NCBI GenBank assembly: GCA_030762895.1
Contig: JAUPTC010000017.1
Coordinates: 248,001-312,000 of the forward strand
DNA length: 64,000 nt
Direction: 5' to 3'
Source of the DNA: Sophora flavescens
Lineage: Eukaryota; Streptophyta; Magnoliopsida; Fabales; Fabaceae
In this document: one piece after another, positions 1-11,290 of the stretch
Layout: the number at the start of each line of letters is the position of its first letter
Numbering within the stretch: position 1 is the stretch's first letter
Notes under the pieces: generated by a model
Told to the model about the DNA's origin: nothing
What the model saw: only the letters and a program-made list of their open reading frames with translations
The model's database searches: none
Translations under genes and position numbers: made by a program

Positions 1-761
1 ACCTAGGAGATTTTTTCTCTCTGGGGACTTTTTACACAGAACCAAAAAAAAAGAGGGACTTTTATCCAGACTTGGAGTCTGCGGCTAGGGGAAGGATTTG
101 CACCCTAAAAAGTGGTTTTTCTTTGTTCTTGGAGGGGAAGAAGATTGAAGAATTCGTCATGGAGTTTTCTTCTTCTCTTCTCTCTTTCTCTTTTGTAGTT
201 TCTTTGACTATGGGTAGCTAAAATCCCTTTTTGTTGGGATTAGATGTAGCTTAATTGAATATTATGTAATTGCATTGATTTATCAATCTATGTTTATGCT
301 TTCTCTATTAGTGTTTAATTCCTTTGCTTAATGCTTTTTGTGGCTTAGCTACCCATGAACTGATTTTGAGAATTGATTCGCAATGGGGATGTTCTTATCA
401 TTTCTTGATCGGGAATTATTCACTTAGTAAACCTCGCATCTAGGAATGGGGTTTGGTTTATTAGTAATCGCGTAATCCTTAATCTTAATGCAAATTCATT
501 AATCTAGACCGCCTAAGGAATTAGGGTCTATTATTGGATTTAGGCTCTTGTCATCTGAGGAATCAGGGCTTGAGTAACTTCGTGGGTTGATTTTAATATT
601 TGAAGTATAAACTGGATTGGTGGTCTTGGCATTGCATGAGGCTAAGGTTTAGTGAAGTTTAATCCCAACACCTCTTTCCGCATTCCTCCTGGGAACGATA
701 TCGGTCTCACCACCGTATTACTTGTACGACTAGGTATACTTGCCTAGATAAATCGTCAACA
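1..761 (+). mobile_element. LTR end, Tat/Athila-like, cut by window edge
   Basis: Non-coding. On the plus strand the phrase GGAACGATATC (692-702) followed by CTTGTACGAC and TATACTTGC (721-742) closely resembles the end of the LTR at 36701-38042, where it lies just ahead of the primer site. The segment ends in GTCAACA at 761, a plausible LTR terminus. No TGGCGCC primer site follows, so this is a 3' LTR or a solo LTR. The start lies outside the window. Family assignment rests only on this terminal similarity. Confidence 0.5.
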
Positions 762-1519
762 GTATCCTAGGTCCATAACCTTCTAGGTTCGGCCTTCATA
801 GGATTTATAGGTTAGAAATCTTTAAACTTTCCAATCTCTTAGACTTAGCATCCAAATATCTTATAGAGCTCAAGTCCTTAATCATTTTGGAAAACAATGG
901 AAACTTAAGCATTCCAATCTCTTAGACTTGGAATCCAAATATCTAATGGAGCTCAAGTCCATGATCATCTTGGAAAAATGAAAGTAATACATCCTAGCTT
1001 TAATAACATAGAATAAACAAATTAGAAATCCTTAAACTTTCCAATCTCTTAGACTTAGCATACAAATATCTTATGGAGCTTAAGTCCATGATCATTTTGG
1101 AAAAATAAAAGCTCAAACATCCTAGCACCTAAACATTAAGTGTCCGCCATCATAGAATGATGAGGAAAATTTTCTTTGTTTAACAATAACTCTTAGGTTT
1201 AGAATCACAAGGTATTACGAGTTCTAAATCCATTGTCATACTTGGAAAGTTGAAACATAGTATCCTAGGCTTACTTATTCATATTTTCAGCCATCATAGG
1301 AACAAGTTATCAAAACTTCCAAGATTTATAGATTTAAGATCAATGGATAGTTAGAAACTCAAACACATGATCATATTCCAAAAGTTGAAACAAAAACTTC
1401 CTAGGTCACAAATGCAAGCATTCGGCCTTCATTGGAAGAGATAGGTAGAGATTTTTGTTTTACACAACCTTTTAGTATGTGAAAATATAAGTTAATACAA
1501 GACTATAGAAAGTGGTTTC
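762..1519 (-). repeat. Old Tekay-like LTR, first half, with about 5 degenerate direct repeats
   Basis: No coding potential seen. The segment has the phrases CCTAGGTTCGGCC and 'hitting' variants found in the LTR at 1520-5561. It contains degenerate direct repeats of roughly 90-110 bp starting near 812, 912, 1022, 1183 and 1313, each with a core like CCAATCTCTTAGACTTAGCA, then AAATATCTTATGGAGCT and GATCATTTTGGAAAA. It was split from 5562-6396 by the solo LTR, because GTTTC flanks both sides of that insertion. Orientation is inferred from the relative. Confidence 0.45.
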
Positions 1520-2164
1520 TGAGAAATCCCGATGTGCCCCATCGTATTATTACATTAAAACCTTAATATTTATTTACTTAATCGCGCACTTATCGTTGAA
1601 AATACGTAAAAATTAAAACTTAATTAATAATTATATAACTTATGAACATATAAAACACACCAAAACTAAATTACATAAATGCACACATGTTTATTTATTA
1701 CAAAACCAAAACACTGTTAAGGGTACCCTCTCAGTAGGATCCCTCACAGGTATAAACTTCACTACAGACATACTTAGCGGAAATATAAATACTCCTTAGA
1801 CACACTGGCCATAATGTCTATACTCTAATCGCCATGAATTACAGCTCGACCTCCAGCATCTGGTTCATAAGGAGTTCCATCTAACTCCTCAGCAATTGGT
1901 TCCTCCGTCGGGTCTTCTCGTACGATCACATCAGAAATAAAATACAACACACAGAAAGATATAGGGAATAAGAAACAGTTCTATCGTCAAAAAGCGGAAA
2001 AGAGTAATAGTAAATTATACAGTAATTATCATAGACACGCATCACTCAAAATCAACAATCATCCTCAATCCACTATAACATCCTCTACCCTCAGCCCATG
2101 CAACTAAAACTTTATACTGATGTGGCCATCTTCACTCCTGTCACATTAGTCAGTAGTCCAGAAC

Positions 2165-2420
2165 GGTCCAGTACCCATAACTTTCGAACGCATCAAAGTC
2201 TAAACAAGTATTAGTCTAAAATGGTCCAGTGCCAATAACATACGAACTCGTCAAGGAATATCATTCCATAACGGCCCAGTGCCAAGAACATACGAACTCG
2301 TCAAGGAGTATCAATCCAGACGGTCCAGTGCCAATAACATACGAACTCGTCAAGGAATATCATTCCATAACGATCGAGTGCCAAGAATATTCGAACGCGT
2401 CAAGAACTAAAGAGTATTAC
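2165..2420. repeat. Tandem array of about 50-bp units in the solo LTR
   Basis: Units begin at about 2165, 2223, 2273, 2322 and 2372, giving spacings of 58, 50, 49 and 50. Each has the core GGTCCAGTGCCAATAACATA, then CGAACTCGTCAAGGA. The units contain short dyads, ACGA..TCGT and GGAAT..ATTCC, so they can fold into weak hairpins. The first unit is the most diverged. Confidence 0.85.
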
Positions 2421-2859
2421 GGTAGTCTACCTCGGCATCCACATCCGTAGGGAACTTACCCGCAATATCCGATATCCCAAAATAGGATATCCTAACCTCG
2501 TGTGTTCCACTCACACGGCTGTGAATAACAATACATCTATAAATGAATCTCCCTAACTTATATCAATAACAACCTAGTGCCTCAACCTTCCATCAAAGTC
2601 TCAACACCTTTTTCCTAATAGATAAAACCACTTAATTAGGCTAGGCACCTCTAAATCACCTTTTTTCTCTCACCCAAACAATTATCTCCCGAACAACACA
2701 TATCCTTACTTAAAAATCAGCTAAACACAATATTAAACCCAGGCAGATCATGCATAACATATCATCAGAAAATATTCAATTATCTCAATATCATATAAAG
2801 CAATTTATCACAACCAACTCATAATAATCTAACCAAATAAATAACAAAGTCAGACTCTG

Positions 2860-2967
2860 TCACGGCCTGGCCGTGATAGCCATCACGGTCGTGACAGACA
2901 ACAAAGGCCAGAATTCTACAAAACAGAACCTGTCACAGCCTGGCCATGACAACCATCACGACCGTGA
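2860..2967. repeat. Paired perfect and near-perfect palindromes TCACGGCC.GGCCGTGA
   Basis: Two neighbouring blocks each hold two self-complementary words. Block one has TCACGGCCTGGCCGTGA (2860-2876, 8-bp arms, 1-base loop) and TCACGGTCGTGA (2883-2894). Block two has the decayed TCACAGCCTGGCCATGA (2933-2949) and TCACGACCGTGA (2956-2967). The surrounding words CATCACG and GACAGACAAC are shared, so the blocks are direct repeats. The differences between the blocks are all C/T or G/A. Confidence 0.85.
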
Positions 2968-5561
2968 CAGACAACAACCATCATAAATATTCAAACACCG
3001 AAATAATATGTCACATGCAGATGGAATACCTCAACCAGCGTATCATAGTAAATTCAATAGCAAAATCAAACATCCTCAAATACTTAAAATCAACTTAATG
3101 TCGATAAACCTACAATCCCCGAATCACATTGGTTTTACAGAAAAGGTTTCCAATGGGATTTTGGTCTTGTCAATTACTCGATTATAGTAGGGTTTAGGTC
3201 GCCCTAAACAATTATCATATAATCTACTACTTATCGATTCCGTCAATAGGTTGATTCTTTACCCCACCTGAGCCAGCACCGGAAATATGTACACGACGAT
3301 CCTCGTTATCCCACCACAAGTTAGCACAACCACCTTCAACAAAACAACATAACTATAATTAATCAACTAACAACCATCTATGACACTTTAGGGCTAGGTT
3401 CGGCCAAGACTTAGAAAATAGGTTTAGGATTATCTTCTTAATGCCATCATTTGGATCCTAGTTACTAGAGTCTTAACTAACATAGATTACTTATTATAAG
3501 ACTAAAATTTGAAACAAAATCCTCTCACCTTTAGGGTTAGGGTTTCGGCCAATATTAGGAAAATAGGATAGGAGATTTAGTTGGATTCAAGCTCTTGGAT
3601 TTAAGCTATATATGTATTATAGAACTTAAGTCAAGTACTAACTTTCAAAACAAACAACAAAACATCAAACCCATTTTCCTACCTAGGTTCGGCCCTTAAT
3701 GGTTAATAGGGAAGGGAAAATGATTTTGATTACATGCTCTTGGATAATGAAAGTAGGGATTATATTTAGATCATAGAAATTGGTTTCATGTCAAAAGGAT
3801 TTTTCTAGAATTATTTATGAATTTTTGAAGAAAGCTTCGAGAACTTTGACTCATATGAAGAGCATGATGAACACAAGCATCAATCTATAAAAGTTGTGAA
3901 TAGAAAAGCTTAAAATATCAAGATTAAGAGAGAGATTCCTCACCTTGGAATAAAAAGATTTATTCAAGAACTTGAAGAACAAAGATGATCTTAGCAAGAA
4001 CACTAAGGAGTTCTTTGTGTTTTGTGGGGAAAAACTTGAGATGTGAAATAGAAATTGTTTAAATCATCTAGATAAGTGAGAATATGATCATAGAAGATCA
4101 AAACAAGGTTTGGATGGTTATATATGGGTATGGGCCGAATTTGAAGGAAAGAAAAGATGAACTTGAAAGTTCATGGATTCAAGAACAAAATGGATCAAGT
4201 GATGGTTATTGATCTAAGGAACAAGTTTCATGAATGAAGAATCATGAGATTATGTTTCTAAGTTAGATATGAATGATGAGGAAGTGAAGAACAAATAAAG
4301 AACAAGTGAAGAACTTGTGAGAGAAAATGAAGAACATGAAGTTTTGAGAGAGACAAAATGATGAAGTTGGAAAATGAGTGAAAATGATCCAAGTCTGGAT
4401 GATGGGCACGGTTTAGAGGTGGGTGTGAGGAGAAAATGTGTGGTTTGATGAGATAAAAGAACCATGGTTGAGTTTATTTGATCAAGGTTAAGTTAGAAAA
4501 TAATATAATAACTTAACTATAGTTAATAGTAACCTAACTAGGGTTTATGTATAATCATGGTTAATAACATATGTGGTCCTAAATTTTGAAGAGATGTGGC
4601 TGCCTCTTACACCACATATTAGGGAGAAAATATTTTGGGTTGCAAATCATGGTTAATAAACCTTGGTTTTCTAAGTATTCTTGAGAAGTTTAGAGAGAAA
4701 GATAAAGATGATGAAAATTTAGAACAGTTTCGGTAATTTGGACATATCTTTCACTATACATGTCCGTTTTTGATGATCTTTATGTCGTTAGAAAGAAGAG
4801 AGAAAGATGAAAAGCTTTAATGTAGAAAGGTTTTCGAGATTCATAACATATAAGAGTCATAATTTCGTGGTAGTTTCGGGATAATGATGAGAATGTGACT
4901 TTGCCTATGACTCATCCACTTAACATCAATGCTCATTTATGGCTAGGAAAAAGTGGTGTCCAAATTCTTGGAATGGAGGAGGAAACCATGTGGATTGGGG
5001 TAATTTGGTCCAAATTCTCAATGGCATGGCTCGAAATATTCATGAAGAGCCAAGGGTAAAATCGTCATTTCCAAGCAAAAGATTCATGTCATAAATGCAC
5101 CATTATGGCCATTATGACACGGATAAGCTCGTCATAAATGCCCGTCAAGTCGGTCAAATCCATCACCTCAGCCCCGTTGCCGACTCCTTGGTTCATCTGG
5201 CGCAGGATTTTCCTAGAGATAATCTTGACGTATATGGCCGCAACAAATATAATATTTTAATTTTTTTACCAAAATTTTCAAAACTTCCAGTATCGTAGAA
5301 AATACGATAAAAACATTTTTCATCTCATTCACGAATTAAAATTAGGTCTTTTGAGTAGTATAAATATAGTGTCAGTGAAAATAGCGAGCCGAGATTCGCC
5401 CGTCGTTTCAACCAAAATTTTAATCGTAGCTTCCTACATTCAAGTAGGATTGAGTGATGAACTCCGTTTATTTAAATATAATTTTCTAATACTCATATAA
5501 TCATATACAAATAATCGTTCGCATTTCGATTTTTTTGAACAGTGAAAATCGGGGTGTTACA

Positions 5562-6396
5562 GTTTCAACTCAAAAGGAGTTTTCTACCATTTTAGAGAGA
5601 TTTTAGAAGTTTAAAGCATATAACGAACACATAAAGTAAACTAAGAAATAAAAGATGAAACTTGCAAAAAGTTGCATATGAGAGAATTACCCTTAGTGTA
5701 AGGAAGAACTTTAATGAAGAACTTAAGTAGAAAAGATGAATAAAAACTAGAGCTTTAAGAGCTTGAACTTTTGGAAGAAAGGAAGAAGATGAAGGTTTAA
5801 TGGAGTTTGAAGAAGGAAGATGATGAAGTGAAAATGAGAGGTGTATATATAGAGAAGGGAGAGAGTGGCACGAAATTGAGGAGAGAGGAATGAGCTTGGA
5901 GAGCAAGTTTTGAACTTGTGCCTTTTTTGGTTTGAGAAGAGAAAGAAATATAGGTTTTTAGAATATAATATGTTATAATTTGAAAAGTGCGATGATTACA
6001 CTTTTGGAGTGAGTCATAACCCATTTCCATCAAGTCCCATCAAGTCACTTTACTTCTTTTGTGCTCCCTAATCTACTCTATTTCGTACCCGGTTGTATTT
6101 TCCGATCGTAATTCTTCCGACGTTTTCGCCCGAATAAAATATTATATTCTATTTTTGAACGAAAATTTTCAAAATAATCAAAGTTGAAGGAAACATATTA
6201 AAAACACTAACCGTCTCGTTCACGGGTCAAAATTAGGTGTTCTGTACAGTAAACTTGTACCGGCAGTGAAAACGCAGACCGACTTTCGTCTGAATTATCA
6301 ATCGAAAATTTTACTGTAACCCTCTACCATAAAGTAAAATATGAATATGATTTATTTTATTAAAAAACACTTTTTAACTCTCAAATTAAAATATAA
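5562..6396 (-). repeat. Old Tekay-like LTR, second half
   Basis: No gene. Bases 6160-6330 align by eye with 5250-5440 of the neighbouring solo LTR: CGAAAATTTTCAAAA, TCTCGTTCACGGGTCAAAATTAGGT and GCAGTGAAAA occur in the same order with many differences. The segment therefore belongs to an older, diverged copy of the same LTR class. Its terminus is missing where it meets Tat pol sequence. Minus-strand ORFs at 5592-6033 have no recognised domain and lie in purine/pyrimidine-biased sequence. Confidence 0.5.
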
Positions 6397-6582
6397 TTAA
6401 TTATATTTTGACCGGTTGCACATCATAATTAAAATCAGGTTGTTCCAATCGGTCCATCTGAAGTCTTTAGGATTCTTTAGAACTTTGAAGAAAGAAGCGG
6501 ACTTGTCTGCTGATTTAGGTAGGAATCTTTGCAATGAGGTGACTCGACTGGCTAAGCGTTGAACTTCTTTCACATTGTTGGG
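6397..6582 (-). pseudogene. Tat-type Ty3/gypsy pol fragment (RT-RNase H connection)
   Basis: The minus strand reads VKEVQRLASRVTSLQRFL, then KSADKSASFFKVLK and FRWTD. This is the segment that links reverse transcriptase to RNase H in Tat/Retand pol (family knowledge). It continues the frame that stops at 11291: the sense sequence reads through MRSP there, and resumes here with NVKEV once the Athila insertion is ignored. Similarity ends near 6440, where old LTR sequence begins, so RNase H and integrase of this element are absent from the window. Confidence 0.7.
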
Positions 6583-7761
6583 TGATCCACTGTCGCACAC
6601 GGGTCAAAAAGCGAGTGATTGGAAAAAGTGCAGTTAGGGCGCGACAACTCGAGTATCATATCACAAGGACTCTTGGATTGTTATTAACCAAAAAATCAGT
6701 TTTTTTTTGGGGGGGGGGGGGGGGGGGTTTAAGATTTGAAATTCAATTAAGAAAAACAGAGCAATTAAGCGATTATCAATGAGCTAAAACGATTAATCTA
6801 CTTTTTCGATTTCCCAACTATCATTGATTCATACAAATTCCATGCCCTAAGCGGATTCTAATCCCTTTTCGATTGTAGCAGCAATTAGACAAGCTCAATT
6901 GACACTACGAGATGTATGTTCCTAATTCCCGAATTAAGCAAACGGGTTGAAGCTCTCGTGAATTAAGCAAACACGACAAACACACCCGAATTAAGCAAAC
7001 ACGATCAAGGTATAGGAACATAGAATCATTGAAATTAATCAATACCTATTCTATATAACTTGAATTAAGAAAACAAGACATATAGGATAATATTGAAAGG
7101 GAATAGCAATAAGATTGGGAATTATAGAACCTCAAGTAGCGTCGGAAATCGATTACAGCAGATTAATCCCTGGCGATTAGTTCTCCATTACAAACGTGAC
7201 AATAAACCTATGAACTAATTTGCAGCCGTCAATATGAAAAGAAAAGAAGTCCTTGCAATCTGCCCTAAAACAGACTATAAATAGAGGTTCTGGGTTTCGC
7301 GCGCTCGCGGGGCGAGACAAGATTCGCGAGGCGAATCTTATGAATCAGATCTTCAGTGATTGGTTTTCTCGTGAGGCGAGATGATGATCCGCGAGGTGAG
7401 ACAGAAAGGGTGACATCTCTGTCACAGTCAGGCCTTCAGGCTCGCAGGGCGAGATGGTGATTCGCGAGGCGAGATAGAAAGGGTGACTGTTGCTGTTCAT
7501 GCTGGTCTTCAGGCTCGCGAGGCGAGATCCTGTCTCATGAGGCGAAACTTCCCTTTTTGCACTTTTTATTAACCTGAAAACAAGAAATGGCAGTAAATGC
7601 TTTATTTGACTCAAAATCAACTAAAATACCCTAAAACTACTTAAAAGACTCAAAATGTTGCTTGAGGACAATTAAATCCAAATTTGGGCGAAAACGAGAT
7701 TAAACTCGAATAAAACCATGGTCTTACTAGTTATAAAACTAGATGAGCCAGAGGCTGATCA
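6583..7761 (-). repeat. 3' LTR of the minus-strand Athila-type element
   Basis: 1179 bp. It has a run of 19 G at 6709-6727 next to a T run. A CpG-rich block (about 7300-7545) holds many copies of the word TCGCGAGGCGA and one-base variants. A polypurine tract, minus-strand AAGTTTGGGGTATTT, abuts its right edge (7762-7776). Small ORFs inside are incidental. Confidence 0.85.
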
Positions 7762-8928
7762 AAATACCCCAAACTTAAACTTTGCTTGTCCCCAAGCAAA
7801 CTAAAACTCCAAAATACTCAAACTTGGCAAGCTTAAAGGAATTAATCAATTTCGCACAAATTTCAAGTAATTTCAACAAAACAATTTTTATTCAATGTTT
7901 CCCCCCCTTTGCAACAATGTAACCCCCACATTCATTTACTTTAAACCATTGAGAATTCCATCATTCATGCAATCAGTAATCTGAGTTGAGGATCCAAGTT
8001 ACACACAAAAGGGAGATCACCAATTTCAAACAATTACCTTCCTCACAAGGGCATTTAATATTTCACTCATTCGCTCAATTTTTGTCTAGGCTATCAACTT
8101 TTCACTCAATTTCACATTTCAAGAGCACTTCCCATGAATTTGCTTTTCATCTGAAAATAGTTCCCACGAAAACATGCATGCAACATCAAAAGGTCTTTTA
8201 AAGGTTGTAATGGGGCCTAGCTAAGGGTAGGATATTCAAAGGTACTAGGCTTTACATCCCTAGGAATTAAGAGAGCATGAGAATTTTGACACATTGACTT
8301 CCACCCCAAACTGGGTTTCTTACGACCCTTCTCTTGCTAAGCTTCCATGCTCTCATAATCCTAAGATCGGGTTAACATGGTTTTTCCAGAGTTTTGGCTT
8401 ATAACATAATGTCATCAAGAAACAATAGGCTTATTAGGCTCAATGTGGCTAACTAGGGAACATGCATTAGGGATTGGTTCAATTTAGGCCAAGTAGCTAT
8501 TTCAAAGAAAATTGCCTAAATCATTTGATGCAACCATATGAACATGCAGACCACGAAGAGATTCAAGTAAATCCGGGAAAGTGCAACTTAAAAGTGATTC
8601 ACACAATTAAAAACATGTTGGAGGCTCAAGTCCTCACCTGGACAATTTTTGCAAATTGTTTGACGGAGATTCAATCCCTAGTGTGTGCATCCCTTCACCC
8701 CAAACTTATCATAAATCATGCAATCATAATAAAATATCACGAAGTTCAAATTTTCAATTTTTCACATAAGGGTCAAATTTCAAATTTCAAAACTCAGGGG
8801 GAAATTATCAGCAGTCAACATATATCATGCAATCCATCTACGCAAAATTTGATTAAAATCCAACAAGCTCACCGACGCAATACTTGCACACATACGACAC
8901 AAAGCAAAGAAAAGCAAAGCGAAGATAA
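7762..8928 (-). other. 3' untranslated region of the minus-strand Athila-type element
   Basis: No gene seen. Read on the minus strand it is colinear with the 3' region of the plus-strand Athila element (about 20480-21363 joined to 32822-33241). For example, the GATGTTGCATGCATGTT phrase near 8175-8191 is the uninterrupted version of the site where the Tekay derivative landed in the other copy. The plus-strand ORF at 8474-8932 is antisense to this region and has no domain. Confidence 0.7.
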
Positions 8929-9516
8929 TTAAAAAGAAAAAGGTTTAGAAAAAAAACTCATGAAGGCGGTTCCACCGGGATCCCATTGCCTGTGATACAA
9001 CGGCCAAGGAATGCTCAAAGTGCAATATGATCCTCCCGGATCCCATGGCATGCAGCATAAGTAAGAAAGTGAGCGCTTGACAATTATGGCGACCTCACCA
9101 AGTGAGGAGGACTTCTCACTACCTCTTGGGTCAAAGATGACCTCCTTGTCAACAAAGTCTTCCCAATAAAAATGGGGTTCAACCTCTTGGACTGGCCATA
9201 GTGCCTTCATATTCAAGGATGCAAAATCCAGTCTCTCAGGCAGAGGCTTGAACTCCATCGTTGGTTGTTCCACAATGGGTGGTGGCAAACAAGTGGAGAG
9301 GATCACTGGTGCTGCTTTGTCTTCAGTACAACCTGCACTCATTGCATTACCAAATCCTTCACCTTCTATACATGCAGTAATCTCAACACACACAGCACAA
9401 AAGTCAGTATTAGTACAATCAGCACATGAGTAAACATCATCAAAACCATAAAAGGATGGAAAATCAGTAGCTGCAATCAAATCACAATAAGTATCATCAA
9501 CAATTTCAGAAGGCAA
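8929..9516 (-). pseudogene. Athila pol-spacer ORF with unknown C-terminal tail
   Basis: Residues about 1-110 match the spacer between protease and RT of the plus-strand Athila element (shared SEI.DDTY.DL, GFDD.YSC, CAVC, PPS-like and KPLP motifs; compare 17296-17560). After KPLPERL the match stops. The last 80-90 residues, with ALWPVQEVEPHFYWEDF and two WDPGG motifs, are unlike anything in that element and I do not recognise them. The frame is shifted by one base relative to the upstream ORF (9519-9976). It may be the second half of a protein specific to this non-autonomous family. Confidence 0.5.
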
Positions 9517-9518
9517 CT

Positions 9519-9976
9519 CTATTTGAGAACAAAATGCTCAGAGGAATTATCGCCAAGAATATCTATTTGCGAATCTGACTGCTCTTCAAGGAGACGTTGT
9601 GATTGAAGTGTAGTCAAGGCGAAGGCAATGTGACCAATTTGAGTGGCCAAATCCTGATGACTTGCTTCTGTCCTCTGTTGGAATTCAAGAGTGTCTTCTG
9701 CCATTTGTTGCACCAATTCTTCCAGACTAGGTTGGACTGGTGTGGGGTCAGGCTGATATTGATGCTGGCGTATTGTCAATTGATGCACTAAGGAGGCTAA
9801 CTCATCCAAGCTGCCATGTTCCCCACCAGGTTGGCCAGAATAGCAAAGTTGCACCTCATTCACTCTGTTCATGCCAAAACCACTGCTAAACTCATAACCA
9901 CCAGCAAAGCCAGGTTAATATATGTATGATGGCTCATAATCAACATAAGACATATAATTTTGCATATAATTATCCA
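9519..9976 (-). pseudogene. Athila gag-derived ORF lacking capsid
   Basis: An ATG at 9976-9974 opens a frame broken once by TAA at 9917-9915. From 9872 it is open to 9519. It keeps the Gln-rich coiled-coil-like segment that ends Athila gag (PSLEELVQQMAEDTLEFQQR; compare PSLEDMIKQMAA at 16184-16216), but has no capsid core and no zinc knuckle. The end reads SSEHFVLK and then a stop, where the full-length relative continues in frame into the pol spacer. A one-base loss accounts for the break. Confidence 0.55.
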
Positions 9977-10121
9977 TGAGAAGTACTAAGACTCATAACC
10001 ACGACAATCACAATGTGCAATACCATTAATATGATATGAACATTTAAGCTCAAGACGTCACAACAAAATAAAAATAAAAAAAAAGTTTAATTCCTAATAT
10101 GGCTAATAAAAATCAAATAGA

Positions 10122-10138
10122 CCCCGACAACGGCGCCG
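10122..10138 (-). other. Primer-binding site (diverged tRNA-Asp type)
   Basis: The minus strand reads CGGCGCCGTTGTCGGGG starting four bases beyond the 5' LTR end. It differs at two positions from the exact complement of plant tRNA-Asp(GUC) 3' end seen at 14938. Confidence 0.75.
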
Positions 10139-10141
10139 ATT

Positions 10142-11290
10142 TGATCCGCTGTCGCACACGGGTCAAAAAGCGAGTGATTGAAAAAGGTACAGTTAAGGCG
10201 CGACAACTCGAGTATCGTATCACAAGGACTCTTGGATTGTTATTAACCAAAAGATCGATTTTTTTGGGGGGGGGGGGGGGGGGGGGGTTAAGATTTGAAA
10301 TTCAATTAATAAAAACAGATCAATTAAGCGATTATCAATGAGCTAAAACGATGAATCTACTGTTTCGATTTCCCAACTATCATTGATTCATACAAATTCC
10401 ATGCCCTAAGCAGATTCTAATCCCTTTTTCGATTGTAGCAGCAATTAGACAAGCACAATTGACACTACGAGATGTATGTTCCTAATTCCTGAATTAAGCA
10501 AACGGGTTGAAGTTCTCGTGAATGAAGCAAACACGAGAATTAAGCAAACACGATCAAGGTATATGAACATAGAATCATCGAAATTAATCAATACCTATTC
10601 TATATAACTTGAATTAAGTAAACAAGACATATAGGATAATATTGAAAGGGAATAGCAATAAGATTGGGAATTATAGAACCTCAAGTTGCGGCGAAAACCG
10701 ATTACAACAGATTAATCCCTGGCGATTAGTTCTCCATTACAAACGTGACGATAAACCTATGAACTAATTCGCAGCCGTCAATATGAAAAGAAAAGAAGTC
10801 CTTGCAATCTTCCCTAAAACAGACTATAAATAGAGGTTTTGGGTTTCGCGCGCTTGTGGGGAGAGACAAGATTCGCGAGGCGAATCTTATGAATCAGATC
10901 TTCAGTGATTGGTTTTCTCGCGAGGCGAGACAGAAAGGGTGACATCTCTGGCACAGTCAGGCCTTCAGGCTTGCGGGGCGAGATGGTGATTCGCGAGGCG
11001 AGACAGAAAGGGTGACTGTTGCTGTTCATGCTGGTCTTCAGGCTCGCGAGGCGAGATCCTGTCTCGTGAGGTGAAACTTCCCTTTTTGCTCTTTTTATTA
11101 ACCTGAAAACAAGAAATAGCAGTAAATGCTTTATTTGACTCAAAATCAACTAAAATACCCTAAAACTACTTAAGAGACTCAAAATGTTGCTCGAGGACAA
11201 TTAAATCCAAATTTGGACGAAAACGAGATTAAACTCGAATAAAACCATGGTCTTACTAGTTATAAAACTAGATGAGCCAGAGGCTGATCA
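10142..11290 (-). repeat. 5' LTR of the minus-strand Athila-type element
   Basis: 1149 bp, 30 bp shorter than its partner at 6583-7761. The main difference by eye is a shorter TCGCGAGGCGA word block (10850-11070). It carries a 22-G run at 10266-10287. Confidence 0.85.

Larger units (their letters stand above)
1520..5561 (-). mobile_element. Solo LTR of a Tekay-like Ty3/gypsy element
   Basis: A 4042-bp LTR with no internal domain. On the minus strand it begins TGTAACACCCCGATTTTCAC and ends in TCTCA, giving TG...CA termini. Direct 5-bp duplications GTTTC lie at 1515-1519 and 5562-5566. The TGTAACACCC start is typical of Tekay/Del chromovirus LTRs (family knowledge). A complete LTR with a target duplication and no pol is what unequal recombination between two LTRs leaves behind (inference). 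It contains a 50-bp tandem array (2165-2420) and paired palindromes (2860-2967). Small ORFs inside show no recognisable domain. Confidence 0.75.
6583..11290 (-). mobile_element. Non-autonomous Athila-type element inserted in Tat pol
   Basis: A 4708-bp element with LTRs at both ends, both oriented on the minus strand (TGATCAG start, GATCA end). Target duplications are near-identical: TTGGG at 6578-6582 and CTGGG at 11291-11295. The internal region is only about 2.4 kb. It keeps the primer site, a gag/pol-spacer ORF and the 3' untranslated region with the polypurine tract, but lacks capsid, RT, RNase H and integrase. It belongs to the same broad family as the plus-strand element at 13631-34547, whose LTRs and 3' region align with it. 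Confidence 0.85.

Noticed and set aside
5592..6033. Minus-strand ORFs of 104 and 78 codons
   Set aside because: Overlapping frames in purine-biased old LTR sequence, Ser/Leu/Phe-rich, no domain.
8474..8932. Plus-strand ORF of 152 codons
   Set aside because: Antisense to the 3' region of the minus-strand Athila element; no domain.
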